Shown here: in pieces, positions 22,693 through 31,302 of the stretch
How positions within the stretch are numbered: position 1 is the stretch's first letter
Layout: every line of letters starts with the position of its first letter
Made by a program: the position numbers and the translations under genes
Origin: a virus
DNA length: 32,446 nt
IMG/VR virus record: IMGVR_UViG_3300042987_000527
Coordinates: 1 to 32,446 of that record
Direction: 5' to 3' (one strand)
Notes under the pieces: model-generated
The model's input: the letters and a program-made list of their open reading frames with translations, nothing else
Told to the model about the DNA's origin: nothing
The model's database searches: none

Positions 22693-23198
22693 AAGAGAAC
22701 TTTGACGACGCCCTGAAAGCCCTGTTGAAACACGAAGGTGGGTATGTGAACCACCCGTCTGATCCCGGCGGAATGACGAACTTAGGTGTTACAAAACGTG
22801 TTTGGGAGGAGTATGTCGGACATGAAGTCGATGAACAAACCATGCGCGGACTCACGCCTGATGTGGTTGCTCCGCTGTACAAGAAACGCTATTGGGATGC
22901 CGTTAAAGGTGATGATCTGCCTTCCGGCGTGGACTTGTGCGTTTTTGATTGTGCTGTTAATTCTGGCGTTGGACGTGCTTCTAAATTTCTCCAAAGAGCC
23001 GTAGGGGTTGCTGACGATGGAAAGATTGGCCCCGGAACACTTCAGGCCGTCATGGCCGCAGACCCCAAAGAGTTGGTCACCAAATTCTGTGATCAACGGC
23101 AGGCTTTCTTGGAGGCCCTGCCCACTTTTGCAACCTTTGGCAAAGGGTGGAGCCGACGGGTTGCCGAAGTCCGAGAACAAGGCGAAAATCTAGCCTGA
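22689..23198 (+). CDS. Endolysin, GH108-type muramidase
   Basis: The 169-residue protein hydrolyses peptidoglycan glycan strands. The N-terminal GH108 domain shows the hallmark HEGGYVNHPSDPGG with the catalytic Glu16, followed by TNLGVTKRVWEEY. A second part with DLCVFDCAVNSGVGRASKF and GVADDGKIGPGTLQAV is the peptidoglycan-binding segment that usually follows in this family. Length is normal for single-module Gram-negative phage lysozymes. There is no signal peptide, so release should depend on the upstream holin. Confidence 0.93.
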   Translation: MKENFDDALKALLKHEGGYVNHPSDPGGMTNLGVTKRVWEEYVGHEVDEQTMRGLTPDVVAPLYKKRYWDAVKGDDLPSGVDLCVFDCAVNSGVGRASKFLQRAVGVADDGKIGPGTLQAVMAADPKELVTKFCDQRQAFLEALPTFATFGKGWSRRVAEVREQGENLA

Positions 23199-23212
23199 CG
23201 AGGGTCTAAACC

Positions 23213-25243
23213 ATGCCGCTTCAGAAACTCCAATTCCGCCCCGGTGTAAACCGCGAAGGCACCACGCTCGCCAACGAAGGTGGCTGGTTTGAATCCGACA
23301 AGGTGCGGTTTCGCTCGGGCTACCCTGAGAAAATTGGTGGCTGGATACTAGACACGGGAAGCACATACCCCACACCGCCTGCGGTTACTTTTGCCGCAAG
23401 CGGCACGACGACTGGGCTTGCTCCAGCCACGGGGGCTTTTTGGGGTACTTGCCGCACGCTTTATAACTGGTTAACGCTAATTGGGTTTAACTTGCTTGGG
23501 GTTGGCACCAATCTGAAATATTACATTCAGAACTCCACAGGCGGTAACTTTTACGATATTACGCCCGTGCGACTAAGTTCCACAGTGGCGGCAAATGCTT
23601 TCACCACGACATATCCGACCAACACCACAACGGTCACATGTAATGTCACTGCGCACGGCGCACAGCCGGGAGACTTTGTAACCATCTCAGGTGTGGCAGG
23701 TCCAATCAACGGCATTCCTGCGGCAAGTTTGAACAAAGAGTTTCGGGTGGTAGCCACGCCTACTGTTGACACATTTACAGTTACTGTGGACTCTGGTGCA
23801 ACTTCCGCAAGCACTACTGGTGCGGCTACTTTTGCTTTGCAACTAAACGCAGGCGCAGACACCTTTGCGGCGGCGTCGGGCTGGGGTGCAGGTGGCTGGG
23901 GTGGTGTGACGCCCGGATATGCCAGTACCAGTTGGGGACAGTCCACGGGCTACATTCCGTTGCGTCTGTGGAGCCAAAGCGCATTTGGTGAAAACTTGAT
24001 TTTTAACCCTCGCGGTGGCCCTTTGTGTTTCTGGGCCGTGAACACAGCGCCTAATACGTTTGATCGTGGGCAAGTGATTGTGGCTAGCGGCTCGATCACG
24101 CAGAAAAACTACGCTACAGGTTCCGGCACGACAACGGTGTCAGTGGACTCCACCTGCCCGTCGCTGGTCAACTATGTGATGGTGTCTGATGCGTCGCGGT
24201 TCACAATTGCGTTTGGGTGCAACGATCCAACCGGCGTGTACTCAACGCCCACGCTGGACCCCTTGATGGTGCGTTGGTCTGACCAAGAATCGTACAGCAC
24301 ATGGACGCCTGCTATAACAAATCAGGCAGGTTCGTACCGTTTGAGCCAAGGTTCAGAGATTGTCACTGCCATTCAAACTCGCCAAGAAATTTTAATTTGG
24401 ACTGATACGGCACTGTACTCAATGCAGTTTGTGGGCGCGCCTTATGTCTGGACGTTCCAGATCATGGGTTCCAACCTCTCCATCATCGGCCCCAACGCCG
24501 CAGTCACGGTGAACAACATCACGTATTGGATGGGGTCGGATAAGTTCTACATGTACTCAGGTCGTGTAGAGACCCTGCCTTGTTCTTTGCGGCAGTACAT
24601 TTTTGATGACATCAACCTTAGCGAAAGTGCGCAGGTGTTTGGTGGGTCAAACGAGGGCTACAACGAAATTTGGTGGTTCTATTGCTCGACCAACTCAACC
24701 ACCATTGACAAGTATGTAATTTACAACCATTTGGAACGTACTTGGGCGTATGGGACGTTGGCGCGAACCGCTTGGTTGGACAGCCCCTTGCGGGACACTC
24801 CGATGGGTACGACCTATGGGAATGTGGTGGTGTATCACGAGCAAGGCAACGACGACGGCACGACAACGCCCGCAAGTCCTATTTACGCTTACGTTCGTTC
24901 ATCAGATTTTGACATTGGTGAAGGGCATAACTTTGGTCTTGTTTGGCGCATCATCCCTGATGTGACTTTTGATGGCTCAACGGTAAATCAGCCTGTGGTG
25001 AACTTCACGGTCTACCCACGCCAGAACCCCGGCACGAACTACGGCTCGACCGATACGCCGACCGTGACCAGCGCACAGAATTACTCAGCAGTACGCACAT
25101 ACAACGTTCAGCAGTTCACCGAGTACGCCTATGTTCGCATCCGGGGCCGTCAGATGGCTTTCCAGATCAGTTCGGCAGACCTTGGGGTGTCGTGGCAGTT
25201 GGGTTCTCCGCGCTTAGATGTGCGCAAAGATGGGCGTAGGTAA
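23213..25243 (+). CDS. Tail nozzle-like protein (P22 gp10 / T7 gp12 type)
   Basis: The 676-residue protein opens with QFRPGVNREGTTLANEGGWF, then KVRFRSGYPEKIGGW, a start I know from large podovirus tail proteins near internal-virion genes. The body is beta-rich with few charged clusters, consistent with the beta-propeller nozzle that closes the tail. Near residues 136-212 an Ig-like insert (TAHGAQPGDFVTISGVAG) may decorate the surface. C-terminal strands include VRIRGRQMAFQISS. No enzymatic motif is apparent. Placement between lysis genes and ejection proteins is unusual. The nozzle call rests on size, start pattern and context. Confidence 0.65.
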   Translation: MPLQKLQFRPGVNREGTTLANEGGWFESDKVRFRSGYPEKIGGWILDTGSTYPTPPAVTFAASGTTTGLAPATGAFWGTCRTLYNWLTLIGFNLLGVGTNLKYYIQNSTGGNFYDITPVRLSSTVAANAFTTTYPTNTTTVTCNVTAHGAQPGDFVTISGVAGPINGIPAASLNKEFRVVATPTVDTFTVTVDSGATSASTTGAATFALQLNAGADTFAAASGWGAGGWGGVTPGYASTSWGQSTGYIPLRLWSQSAFGENLIFNPRGGPLCFWAVNTAPNTFDRGQVIVASGSITQKNYATGSGTTTVSVDSTCPSLVNYVMVSDASRFTIAFGCNDPTGVYSTPTLDPLMVRWSDQESYSTWTPAITNQAGSYRLSQGSEIVTAIQTRQEILIWTDTALYSMQFVGAPYVWTFQIMGSNLSIIGPNAAVTVNNITYWMGSDKFYMYSGRVETLPCSLRQYIFDDINLSESAQVFGGSNEGYNEIWWFYCSTNSTTIDKYVIYNHLERTWAYGTLARTAWLDSPLRDTPMGTTYGNVVVYHEQGNDDGTTTPASPIYAYVRSSDFDIGEGHNFGLVWRIIPDVTFDGSTVNQPVVNFTVYPRQNPGTNYGSTDTPTVTSAQNYSAVRTYNVQQFTEYAYVRIRGRQMAFQISSADLGVSWQLGSPRLDVRKDGRR

Positions 25244-25251
25244 AAACCCTT

Positions 25252-25932
25252 ATGGCTACATCCAAGTATATTACCAACATCATTCCAACGATTGCGCCGC
25301 GTTTGCCTGCGGCTACTGTGGAGTGGGACCATCGTTTCATGGAGCAGTACAGCAATGTTTTGCGTATTTATTTCAACGGTATCGACACTACTTTTGGTGG
25401 CTTACTTGGCTCTCCAAGTAACGGTTCTGGTCTTCATCCCGGTGGTGCCTATTTAAACTTTCCCTACGCCGCCATCCAGCGCACAACCGACGTATCTTTC
25501 ACGATCAACACCGCCACGCAGATTACGTTTGACACGACTGACTACATCAACGACTGCGTGAACGACGGCACAGACGGCATCGAAGCCAATGTGGCCGGTA
25601 TCTATAATTACCAATTTAGTGTTCAACTGAAGAACACAGACACCCAGATTCACTCGGCTTGGATTTGGCTCCGGATCAACAACGTGGACGTGGCGGGGAC
25701 GGGCAGTAAGTTTGACGTGATTTCCAGCCACGGCGGTATCCCCGGCTTTGTGATTGCCGCCGCCAATTTTTACGTCGAACTGAACCCCGGCGACACGGTT
25801 GAGATGTGGGCCGCAGTCAACAATGTGGCCGTCACTTTTGACGCCACTGGAGCCAGCACATCCCCCTTCGCCATGCCGTCCATCCCGTCGGTAGTGGCTA
25901 CGCTTTCGTTTGTGTCATCCGTCCCGACGTGA
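25252..25932 (+). CDS. Beta-rich structural protein
   Basis: This 226-residue protein has an N-terminal linker (to about residue 65) and a predicted jelly-roll C-terminal domain with YNYQFSVQLKNTDTQIHSAW, then IWLRINN and FYVELNPGDTVEMWAAVNN. This strand pattern is like C1q/TNF-type domains seen in phage tail-tip proteins. The ribosome site is weak. It lies between the nozzle-like protein and the ejection block, so a tail-tip or plug role is plausible. Confidence 0.68.
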   Translation: MATSKYITNIIPTIAPRLPAATVEWDHRFMEQYSNVLRIYFNGIDTTFGGLLGSPSNGSGLHPGGAYLNFPYAAIQRTTDVSFTINTATQITFDTTDYINDCVNDGTDGIEANVAGIYNYQFSVQLKNTDTQIHSAWIWLRINNVDVAGTGSKFDVISSHGGIPGFVIAAANFYVELNPGDTVEMWAAVNNVAVTFDATGASTSPFAMPSIPSVVATLSFVSSVPT

Positions 25933-25944
25933 TAGGATTTAATT

Positions 25945-26313
25945 ATGACTCCGACCGAAATCATTACGCAAAACATTAAGGCAATTGGAAGAAATCCAGC
26001 GCCTGTTTTGCAATGGCTTGCCAAGTTGTTAAAAACCAAAAAAGCCGTTTTGCTTCGGCACGGTGATTCGCTCTTGGTGCTCAATAAAATTGACCAACAA
26101 CAGGCCGAGTTGCACTTGTTCACGATGGACAAGCCGATGGCGTTGATGCAGGCGCTCAAAGATTTTGTAAAGAAAATCAAAGACTCTGATCTAGAGCGTG
26201 TGTACGGCAAAGCCGATAATCAACAAATAATCAAAGCGTTAGGTGCTGTGGGTGTTAATGTCCAAGAGTCGGACAAGCCCAAGTACAACTGGATGGCTTT
26301 GGTGGAGGGCTGA
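25945..26313 (+). CDS. GNAT-fold-like hypothetical protein
   Basis: The 122-residue protein has an order of strands and helices that resembles the C-terminal half of GNAT acetyltransferases. Two strands (VLLRHGDSLLVLN, AELHLFTMD) are followed by a long helix, a short strand (LERVYGKA), a helix (DNQQIIKALGAVG) and two final strands. The acetyl-CoA pyrophosphate loop is absent, so catalysis is unlikely. Similar proteins stand before internal virion proteins in marine podoviruses, as I recall. A structural role in the virion is the more likely reading. Confidence 0.6.
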   Translation: MTPTEIITQNIKAIGRNPAPVLQWLAKLLKTKKAVLLRHGDSLLVLNKIDQQQAELHLFTMDKPMALMQALKDFVKKIKDSDLERVYGKADNQQIIKALGAVGVNVQESDKPKYNWMALVEG

Positions 26314-26315
26314 AC

Positions 26316-27665
26316 ATGGGTGCAGTATCAAGTGTTGCAGACGCCGTTAGCGATATTGGTCAAAGTGTTGTTGACACGGTGTCGGACGTTGGCGCTTCTG
26401 TTGACGATGCCGTCAATGATGTAATTCCCGGCGGTTGGGCGACTGTTGCGTCTGTGGCTGTGCCAACTGCCGCGCCTTACATTGTTGCCGCTAACACCCT
26501 TGATAAAGGTGGAAGCCTAGAGGATGCGTTGACTAACGCCGCTATCAGTTATGGCATCGGTCAAGTTGCTCAAAACATAGGCGCGCCTGAAGCGGGTAGT
26601 CTTGACGCAGGTCCCGGCGCATACGACGTCAGCGAATATTTGGCGCCCGTACCAACAGGTATCGAGGCTTTAACCCCCACCGCAGAACCTTTTGTACAAA
26701 CCGAAGGCGGCTTATACACTTTACCAGAAGAAGTTGCTAAAACCCAATTAGGGTCTGTGGCAGAAACTGGTTTGACCGCTCCCACGGGCTTAGAGTCTAT
26801 TGTTCCACCTGTCGCCCCAGTTACCCCTGCGGCACCGACTACGCCTGAACCTTTTGTGCAGACTGACGGCGGCTTGTACACCCTGCCAGAAGAAGTTGCC
26901 ACTACTCAAGCGGGTACCGTTGCGCAGACAGGTTTAAATACGCCTTCTCCCGGAATTTTTCAGTCTATTGCGGATGCCACAGGGTTACCCCTTGGTTTAG
27001 TATCAACTTTGGGTACAGGTCTTGGTATCACGGCGTTGGGTTCAGTGCTTGCCCCCGATCAACCTTCGCAAGCGGGCGCGTCAGGCACTCCGCAAAGCCC
27101 TGTTGGGGTGGGTCTGAGCCCTGACTACCAGCCGTACCGCTACAAACCGTACGCAATGGGGGGCTTGACCGCGCTGGCCGCCGGTGGTGGTCCCGTTGAG
27201 ATGATGTCAAACGCCAACGCTGTTGGTGCAAACACTGGCTTTCCGATGGCTAACATTGCGAGAGGAGCGTATGCGACACCCTACCAGCAACCTATCTCAC
27301 AGAACGTCTTGTCCGGTTCCCAAGACACCCGAGTCGATCCCTACACAGGACAAGAGCGATTGGCTGGGGGCGGTCTGTCTGATCTTGGTGCTTATTCTGA
27401 TGGCGGTCGCCTTCTTCGTGGTCCCGGCGATGGTGTCTCAGACTCTATTCCAGCCGTAATTGGTGGCAAACAACCGGCGCGTCTGGCCGACGGAGAGTTT
27501 GTAATTCCGGCCCGGATTGTCTCTGAACTTGGCAACGGTTCGACTGAGGCAGGTGCTCGCCAACTTTACGCCATGATGGACCGCATCCAAAAAGCCAGAG
27601 CCAAAACTGTTGGTAAAAACAAAGTGGCTACCAACACCAAAGCAACCAAACATTTGCCCGCATGA
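26316..27665 (+). CDS. Internal virion / ejection-type protein
   Basis: This 449-residue protein starts after GGAGGG. The N-terminus is Val/Asp/Ser-rich and helical. A 30-residue segment beginning EPFVQT is present twice (residues 124-153 and 178-207). The C-terminal domain, GGRLLRGPGDGVSDSIPAVI, then ARLADGEFVIPARIVSELG and AMMDRIQKAR, is shared by large internal proteins of aquatic podovirus-like phages. GG boxes (MGGLTALAAGGGP, LAGGGLSDLG) occur between. It probably rides inside the capsid and is ejected. The next gene overlaps it by 4 bases. Function is inferred from this C-terminal pattern and position. Confidence 0.68.
   Translation: MGAVSSVADAVSDIGQSVVDTVSDVGASVDDAVNDVIPGGWATVASVAVPTAAPYIVAANTLDKGGSLEDALTNAAISYGIGQVAQNIGAPEAGSLDAGPGAYDVSEYLAPVPTGIEALTPTAEPFVQTEGGLYTLPEEVAKTQLGSVAETGLTAPTGLESIVPPVAPVTPAAPTTPEPFVQTDGGLYTLPEEVATTQAGTVAQTGLNTPSPGIFQSIADATGLPLGLVSTLGTGLGITALGSVLAPDQPSQAGASGTPQSPVGVGLSPDYQPYRYKPYAMGGLTALAAGGGPVEMMSNANAVGANTGFPMANIARGAYATPYQQPISQNVLSGSQDTRVDPYTGQERLAGGGLSDLGAYSDGGRLLRGPGDGVSDSIPAVIGGKQPARLADGEFVIPARIVSELGNGSTEAGARQLYAMMDRIQKARAKTVGKNKVATNTKATKHLPA
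26685..26936 (+). repeat. Internal duplication in the ejection protein
   Basis: Two 90-base copies start at 26685 and 26847 (162 bases apart). Both encode EPFVQT[ED]GGLYTLPEEVA followed by similar residues and a [AT]GL end. Confidence 0.8.
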
Positions 27666-28111
27666 GTGACCTGACCAACGCTCAAGAGTCCATGTCGGCA
27701 AACGCGGCAGACATTGCTGTGCTGACCGGACTGCATTGGAAAGAACTTTACGGGTCTTCTGAAGGTTATTCGCCCGACTTTGCATCCATGATCGAGTCGG
27801 AAAAACGCGGGGGCGTGGCGTACTTTACCTTGCGCACTACCGAGGGTAAACTAGCGGGGCACGCGTGTTTTATGGTGTATCGATCGCCGTTTTACGGGAA
27901 ATTGATTGCCATGGACATCTTTTATTACATTCTGCCCGAGTTTAGGGGGTCTTTTGGCATGTGCAAATTGTTGCGTTTTGCCGGTACCACCATGCTCTCG
28001 CAGGGTGTCGATCAGGTTGTGGTGAGCCATCAAGCCAGCAACGACCTCTCAACTCTTCTAAAACGTGCTGGCTTTGCCAAGTCCGGCGAAATGTATTTCT
28101 TCGAGGGTTAA
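27662..28111 (+). CDS. GNAT-like acetyltransferase-fold protein
   Basis: This 149-residue protein follows the GNAT plan: a strand with GVAYFTLRTTEGKLAGHA, then MDIFYYILPEFRGSFGMCKLL (motif A), VDQVVVSHQASNDLSTLLKR, and AGFAKSGEMYFFEG. The loop that normally reads RGxGxG is RGSFGM here, so two glycines are replaced and acetyl-CoA binding may be weak or lost. GNAT-like proteins occur in the internal-virion regions of T7-like phages, where a virion role has been proposed. It overlaps the preceding gene by 4 bases and lies 3 bases before the next, within the ejection block. Confidence 0.75.
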   Translation: MSDLTNAQESMSANAADIAVLTGLHWKELYGSSEGYSPDFASMIESEKRGGVAYFTLRTTEGKLAGHACFMVYRSPFYGKLIAMDIFYYILPEFRGSFGMCKLLRFAGTTMLSQGVDQVVVSHQASNDLSTLLKRAGFAKSGEMYFFEG

Positions 28112-28114
28112 ACC

Positions 28115-29359
28115 ATGGCCTCTCTATGCCCAACTTCAGCCCAACAGACCACGCAGACAACTGCGGGTCTTTCTCCTTGGGCACAGCCCTATGTCGGCTC
28201 CATGCTCGGCGCGGCTCAACAACAAGTGTTCAACATGGACCCCACCACTGGGCAAGCCACGGGTATTGTGCCTTACCAAGCCTACGGCGCCCCTGTTGCG
28301 GGTTCTGATTACCGCGCAGGCATGGGCCCCGGCGAACAAGCCGCCGCGCAAGCCTCCGTTGCCGCCCCCACTGCACTTCAACAACAAGCATACGGTTCTG
28401 CCGCTGGCATGCAGACTCCGGGGCAGTTTGGCACGGCTACTGACATTGGCACCACCGCTGGGCTAGGGTTGTTGGGCACTGCCGGTCAAGCGCAGGGGCT
28501 TCAGAGTTTGGGTATGCAGGCCGTCCAGCAAGGGCAACGCTACGCTCAAGACATTACTGACCCCTACCGCACCGCTCAGTTCATGTCGCCCTACATGCAG
28601 AATGTGGTTGACGTTCAGCAACGCGAAGCCCAACGGCAGTCGGACATTCTTGGCACTCAGGCGGCTGGGCAAGCGGTCAAATCCGGTGCTTTTGGCGGCT
28701 CCCGCTACGGTCTGATGGAGGCCGAGCGCCAGCGCAATCTAGGCACGCAACTGGGGCAAATCCAAGCCATGGGTTTACAGAACGCGTTCCAGAACGCTCA
28801 GGCACAACAGCAAGAGGCCCAGCGGCAAGCCATGACAGGGTATCAGACTGGTATCCAAGGGTACGGCCAAGGCATCACTGGTCAGACCGGTGCGTACGGT
28901 CAAGCCGCGCAAACAGCCGCTGGTCTGGGCACACTGGGTGGGCAACAACTTGGCGCCCAGCAGTCGATCACAAATCTGCAAAACACGTTGGGCCAGCAAC
29001 AGCAAGCCAACCAACAAGCGGTCATCAATCAGGCGATGCAGAACCTCCAATTGCAACGCATGTACCCACAACAACAGTTGCAATATTTGAGCAGTTTGCT
29101 CTCTGGTTTGCCTGTCAGTTCGACGGGACAGGTTTCAACAATCCCCGGCCCCAACATGCTCTCGCAGTTGGCTGGCCTTGGCACCACGGCTGTGGGCGCG
29201 GCTGGGTTGTATAAAGGCATCACGGGTCAGGGAATTGGTACGTTGTTTGGCGGTGCCAAGGGCGGTCTGCCAAAAGATTTTGAACAAAAGCAGATGCCCC
29301 CGCCCAAGAAGAACAAAGCACCGATGGGTTTGCAAGCCTTGGCCCTCTCGAAGATTTAA
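28115..29359 (+). CDS. Gln/Ala-rich internal virion protein
   Basis: The 414-residue protein is rich in Gln, Ala, Gly and Thr. A central motif, MSPYMQNVVDVQQREAQRQ, followed by GAFGGSRYGLMEAERQRN, is widely shared by phage proteins annotated as internal virion or ejection components. The rest of the middle (about 200-320) is a predicted helical bundle. The C-terminus is flexible and basic with GGAKGGLPK. The composition fits a protein that unfolds to pass through the portal and re-forms a conduit in the envelope. The role is inferred. Confidence 0.7.
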   Translation: MASLCPTSAQQTTQTTAGLSPWAQPYVGSMLGAAQQQVFNMDPTTGQATGIVPYQAYGAPVAGSDYRAGMGPGEQAAAQASVAAPTALQQQAYGSAAGMQTPGQFGTATDIGTTAGLGLLGTAGQAQGLQSLGMQAVQQGQRYAQDITDPYRTAQFMSPYMQNVVDVQQREAQRQSDILGTQAAGQAVKSGAFGGSRYGLMEAERQRNLGTQLGQIQAMGLQNAFQNAQAQQQEAQRQAMTGYQTGIQGYGQGITGQTGAYGQAAQTAAGLGTLGGQQLGAQQSITNLQNTLGQQQQANQQAVINQAMQNLQLQRMYPQQQLQYLSSLLSGLPVSSTGQVSTIPGPNMLSQLAGLGTTAVGAAGLYKGITGQGIGTLFGGAKGGLPKDFEQKQMPPPKKNKAPMGLQALALSKI

Positions 29360-29368
29360 GGACGCGCC

Positions 29369-31225
29369 ATGTTGAACGTCAATCAAATCACCAGTTATTT
29401 GGCTAAATTACAGCCTGACGCGGCGTTGCAACGCTATGCCATGATGCACAAGGACGACCCGTACGTTGTCTCTCTGGCCTTGGCCGAGTCTAATCGTCGC
29501 AAACAAACGCGCATGGGTGCACAAATAAATGCGCCCCAACAGCCTAAAGTGGCAGATCAAGCCATTCAAGGTATGGCATCTGTGGACCCCATGGGCAATT
29601 ATGTCGGCACGCCTATGCCGGAAACTGTCGGTATTGGGCAACTCCCTGCCAAAAACATTGCAAAGATGGCTGGTGGCGGGATCGTGGCGTTTGGTGGCGG
29701 CGGTGAGGTGCCTCGGTATAACGGCATGGGCGGCTCTTTTGTTGGGCCTGTGATGACGTTCCAACAGTTCCTAGCCTCTCAAGGCTTGACCGCTTCGGAG
29801 TTTGCCAACGCATCCCCAAGAGATCAACAGATTCTGCGCGATGCTTTCAAGTCAACCGGAATTGGCGCACCTTCTGCGGGCGCGGCTCCGGCACAAGCGG
29901 CGGCACCTTCTGCTTCTCCTACCGGAGTACAGCCCGGTTCTGTTGGCAAATATCTTAGCGGGCTTGGTAGTATTGCCAAAAGCGTGCCGTTGCTTACGCT
30001 TGGCTATGAGTTGTTTGGCACGTCACCTCAAGAACAAAAAGTTTTACGTGCGGCGGACGAAAAACGATTTCGCGAAAAAAATAGCATTCCCGAAAGCACT
30101 GTAGGCACTGCATCGACTGCGGATGTAAACGCAATGACAGCCGCTGGAGAACAAATTGCTGAGCAAGCGGCGGCTGACAAATTTCGCAAAGATGAACAAA
30201 ACAAACAAGAACTTGCCAAACAAACACAACAAAATCAATTGGCTGAACTTCGTAGCCAGTATCAAGCCCTTGTAGGTCCGTCTAGTGGTGCAACTGCACC
30301 TTCTGCCGCTGGTTTGCCCGGGTTAAAGCCGCTTACACCAGAAGAAGCCAAGGCTTCAGCCGCCAAACTGGTAGATGCAACGCCTGTTATAAAACAGTTT
30401 GAAGACTACAAAAAACAAATCAACGCCGACATTGCCAATCGAGAAAAAACGTTCCTCAAAGAACAAGCCGCGTTGCCAAAGTTTGGCGTTAAAGCCGAAG
30501 AGCAACTTAAAAAGCGCGAACAAGAGTTGGCGGACGACAAAAAATCGGCGGGTTGGATGGCTGTGTTAGAGACGGGGCTGGGCATTTTAGCCAGTACTTC
30601 TCCGTTTGCCTTGGCCAATATCGGTGCTGGCGGGCAAAGAGGGCTTGCTAGTTATCGCGATGCCATGAAAGACTTCAAGAAATTGCAGTCTGAGTACGAC
30701 AAAATGCGTTTGGACATTGAGCGGGCGCAAGTTGCTGAAAAACGCGAAGACTTTAAAGCGCGTAATGATTTCTACGCAAGTGCCGATGCCCGCCGTGACA
30801 ACGTAAATAAAATGGGTGTGCAAATTACCAGCGACATTTTCCAAACCAACAGCAAAGTGGCCGGGGAAATCTGGAATGCTGGAATGCGTGAGGCTGGCGA
30901 AACTGCCCGTACTGTGTATCGTGAGCAAGGAGCGGCGGCGCGATCGGCTGACGAAAATCGGAGTCGAGTTGCGCTTGGTTTGATGGGCTTAATGCAAGAA
31001 CCGTCTGAACTTCGGACTTTGCGCGGAATTGCTGGCGACCCCAAACTGGAAGCGCTATACACCCGAGCAAACAGACAAGAAACTGCTTTGTTGCAAGAAT
31101 ACATCAAAAACCCGATAAAACTAAAACTTTTAGAACAGGCGGACCCTGCCGCCGCCGCAATTATTCGTCAAAAAATTCTGGCAAGTGGTGCGCAACCGGT
31201 TCGGGTTGATAACGCTTTGCCGTAA
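29369..31225 (+). CDS. Large internal virion protein (ejection)
   Basis: This 618-residue protein follows AAGGA. The N-terminal part includes a short helical start and a glycine-rich box MAGGGIVAFGGGGEVPRYNG (about residues 100-119), a motif that recurs in internal proteins of aquatic phages. A low-complexity Ala/Pro linker follows, then a long charged coiled coil (about 265-480) and a helical C-terminus. No enzyme motif is visible. It sits between the Gln-rich protein and the giant last gene, so it is probably one of the ejected conduit proteins. Confidence 0.7.
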   Translation: MLNVNQITSYLAKLQPDAALQRYAMMHKDDPYVVSLALAESNRRKQTRMGAQINAPQQPKVADQAIQGMASVDPMGNYVGTPMPETVGIGQLPAKNIAKMAGGGIVAFGGGGEVPRYNGMGGSFVGPVMTFQQFLASQGLTASEFANASPRDQQILRDAFKSTGIGAPSAGAAPAQAAAPSASPTGVQPGSVGKYLSGLGSIAKSVPLLTLGYELFGTSPQEQKVLRAADEKRFREKNSIPESTVGTASTADVNAMTAAGEQIAEQAAADKFRKDEQNKQELAKQTQQNQLAELRSQYQALVGPSSGATAPSAAGLPGLKPLTPEEAKASAAKLVDATPVIKQFEDYKKQINADIANREKTFLKEQAALPKFGVKAEEQLKKREQELADDKKSAGWMAVLETGLGILASTSPFALANIGAGGQRGLASYRDAMKDFKKLQSEYDKMRLDIERAQVAEKREDFKARNDFYASADARRDNVNKMGVQITSDIFQTNSKVAGEIWNAGMREAGETARTVYREQGAAARSADENRSRVALGLMGLMQEPSELRTLRGIAGDPKLEALYTRANRQETALLQEYIKNPIKLKLLEQADPAAAAIIRQKILASGAQPVRVDNALP

Positions 31226-31234
31226 GCGCATAAT
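31206..31234 (+). promoter_or_regulatory. Possible promoter before the last gene
   Basis: TTGATA (31206-31211, 5 of 6) and CATAAT (31229-31234, 5 of 6) are separated by exactly 17 bases. The site straddles the end of the preceding gene and lies 69 bases before the next ATG, the widest gap in the ejection block. Transcription would begin just ahead of an inverted repeat at 31244-31268. Confidence 0.45.
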
Positions 31235-31302
31235 ACGGTCATGCCCCAGACGGTTCGGCCCGCTGGGGTGTGTTGGAATCAGCCGCACAATTTGGAACTG
31301 AC

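Noticed and set aside
26316-31225. Tape-measure protein of a long-tailed phage
   Set aside because: The large proteins are separate, Gly/Gln-rich and lack a long tape-measure helix with hydrophobic segments. No tail-tube or baseplate genes accompany them.
31244-31268. CCCCAG/CTGGGG inverted repeat as a terminator
   Set aside because: It has no T-run after it and a 13-base loop. It may be an operator or chance.
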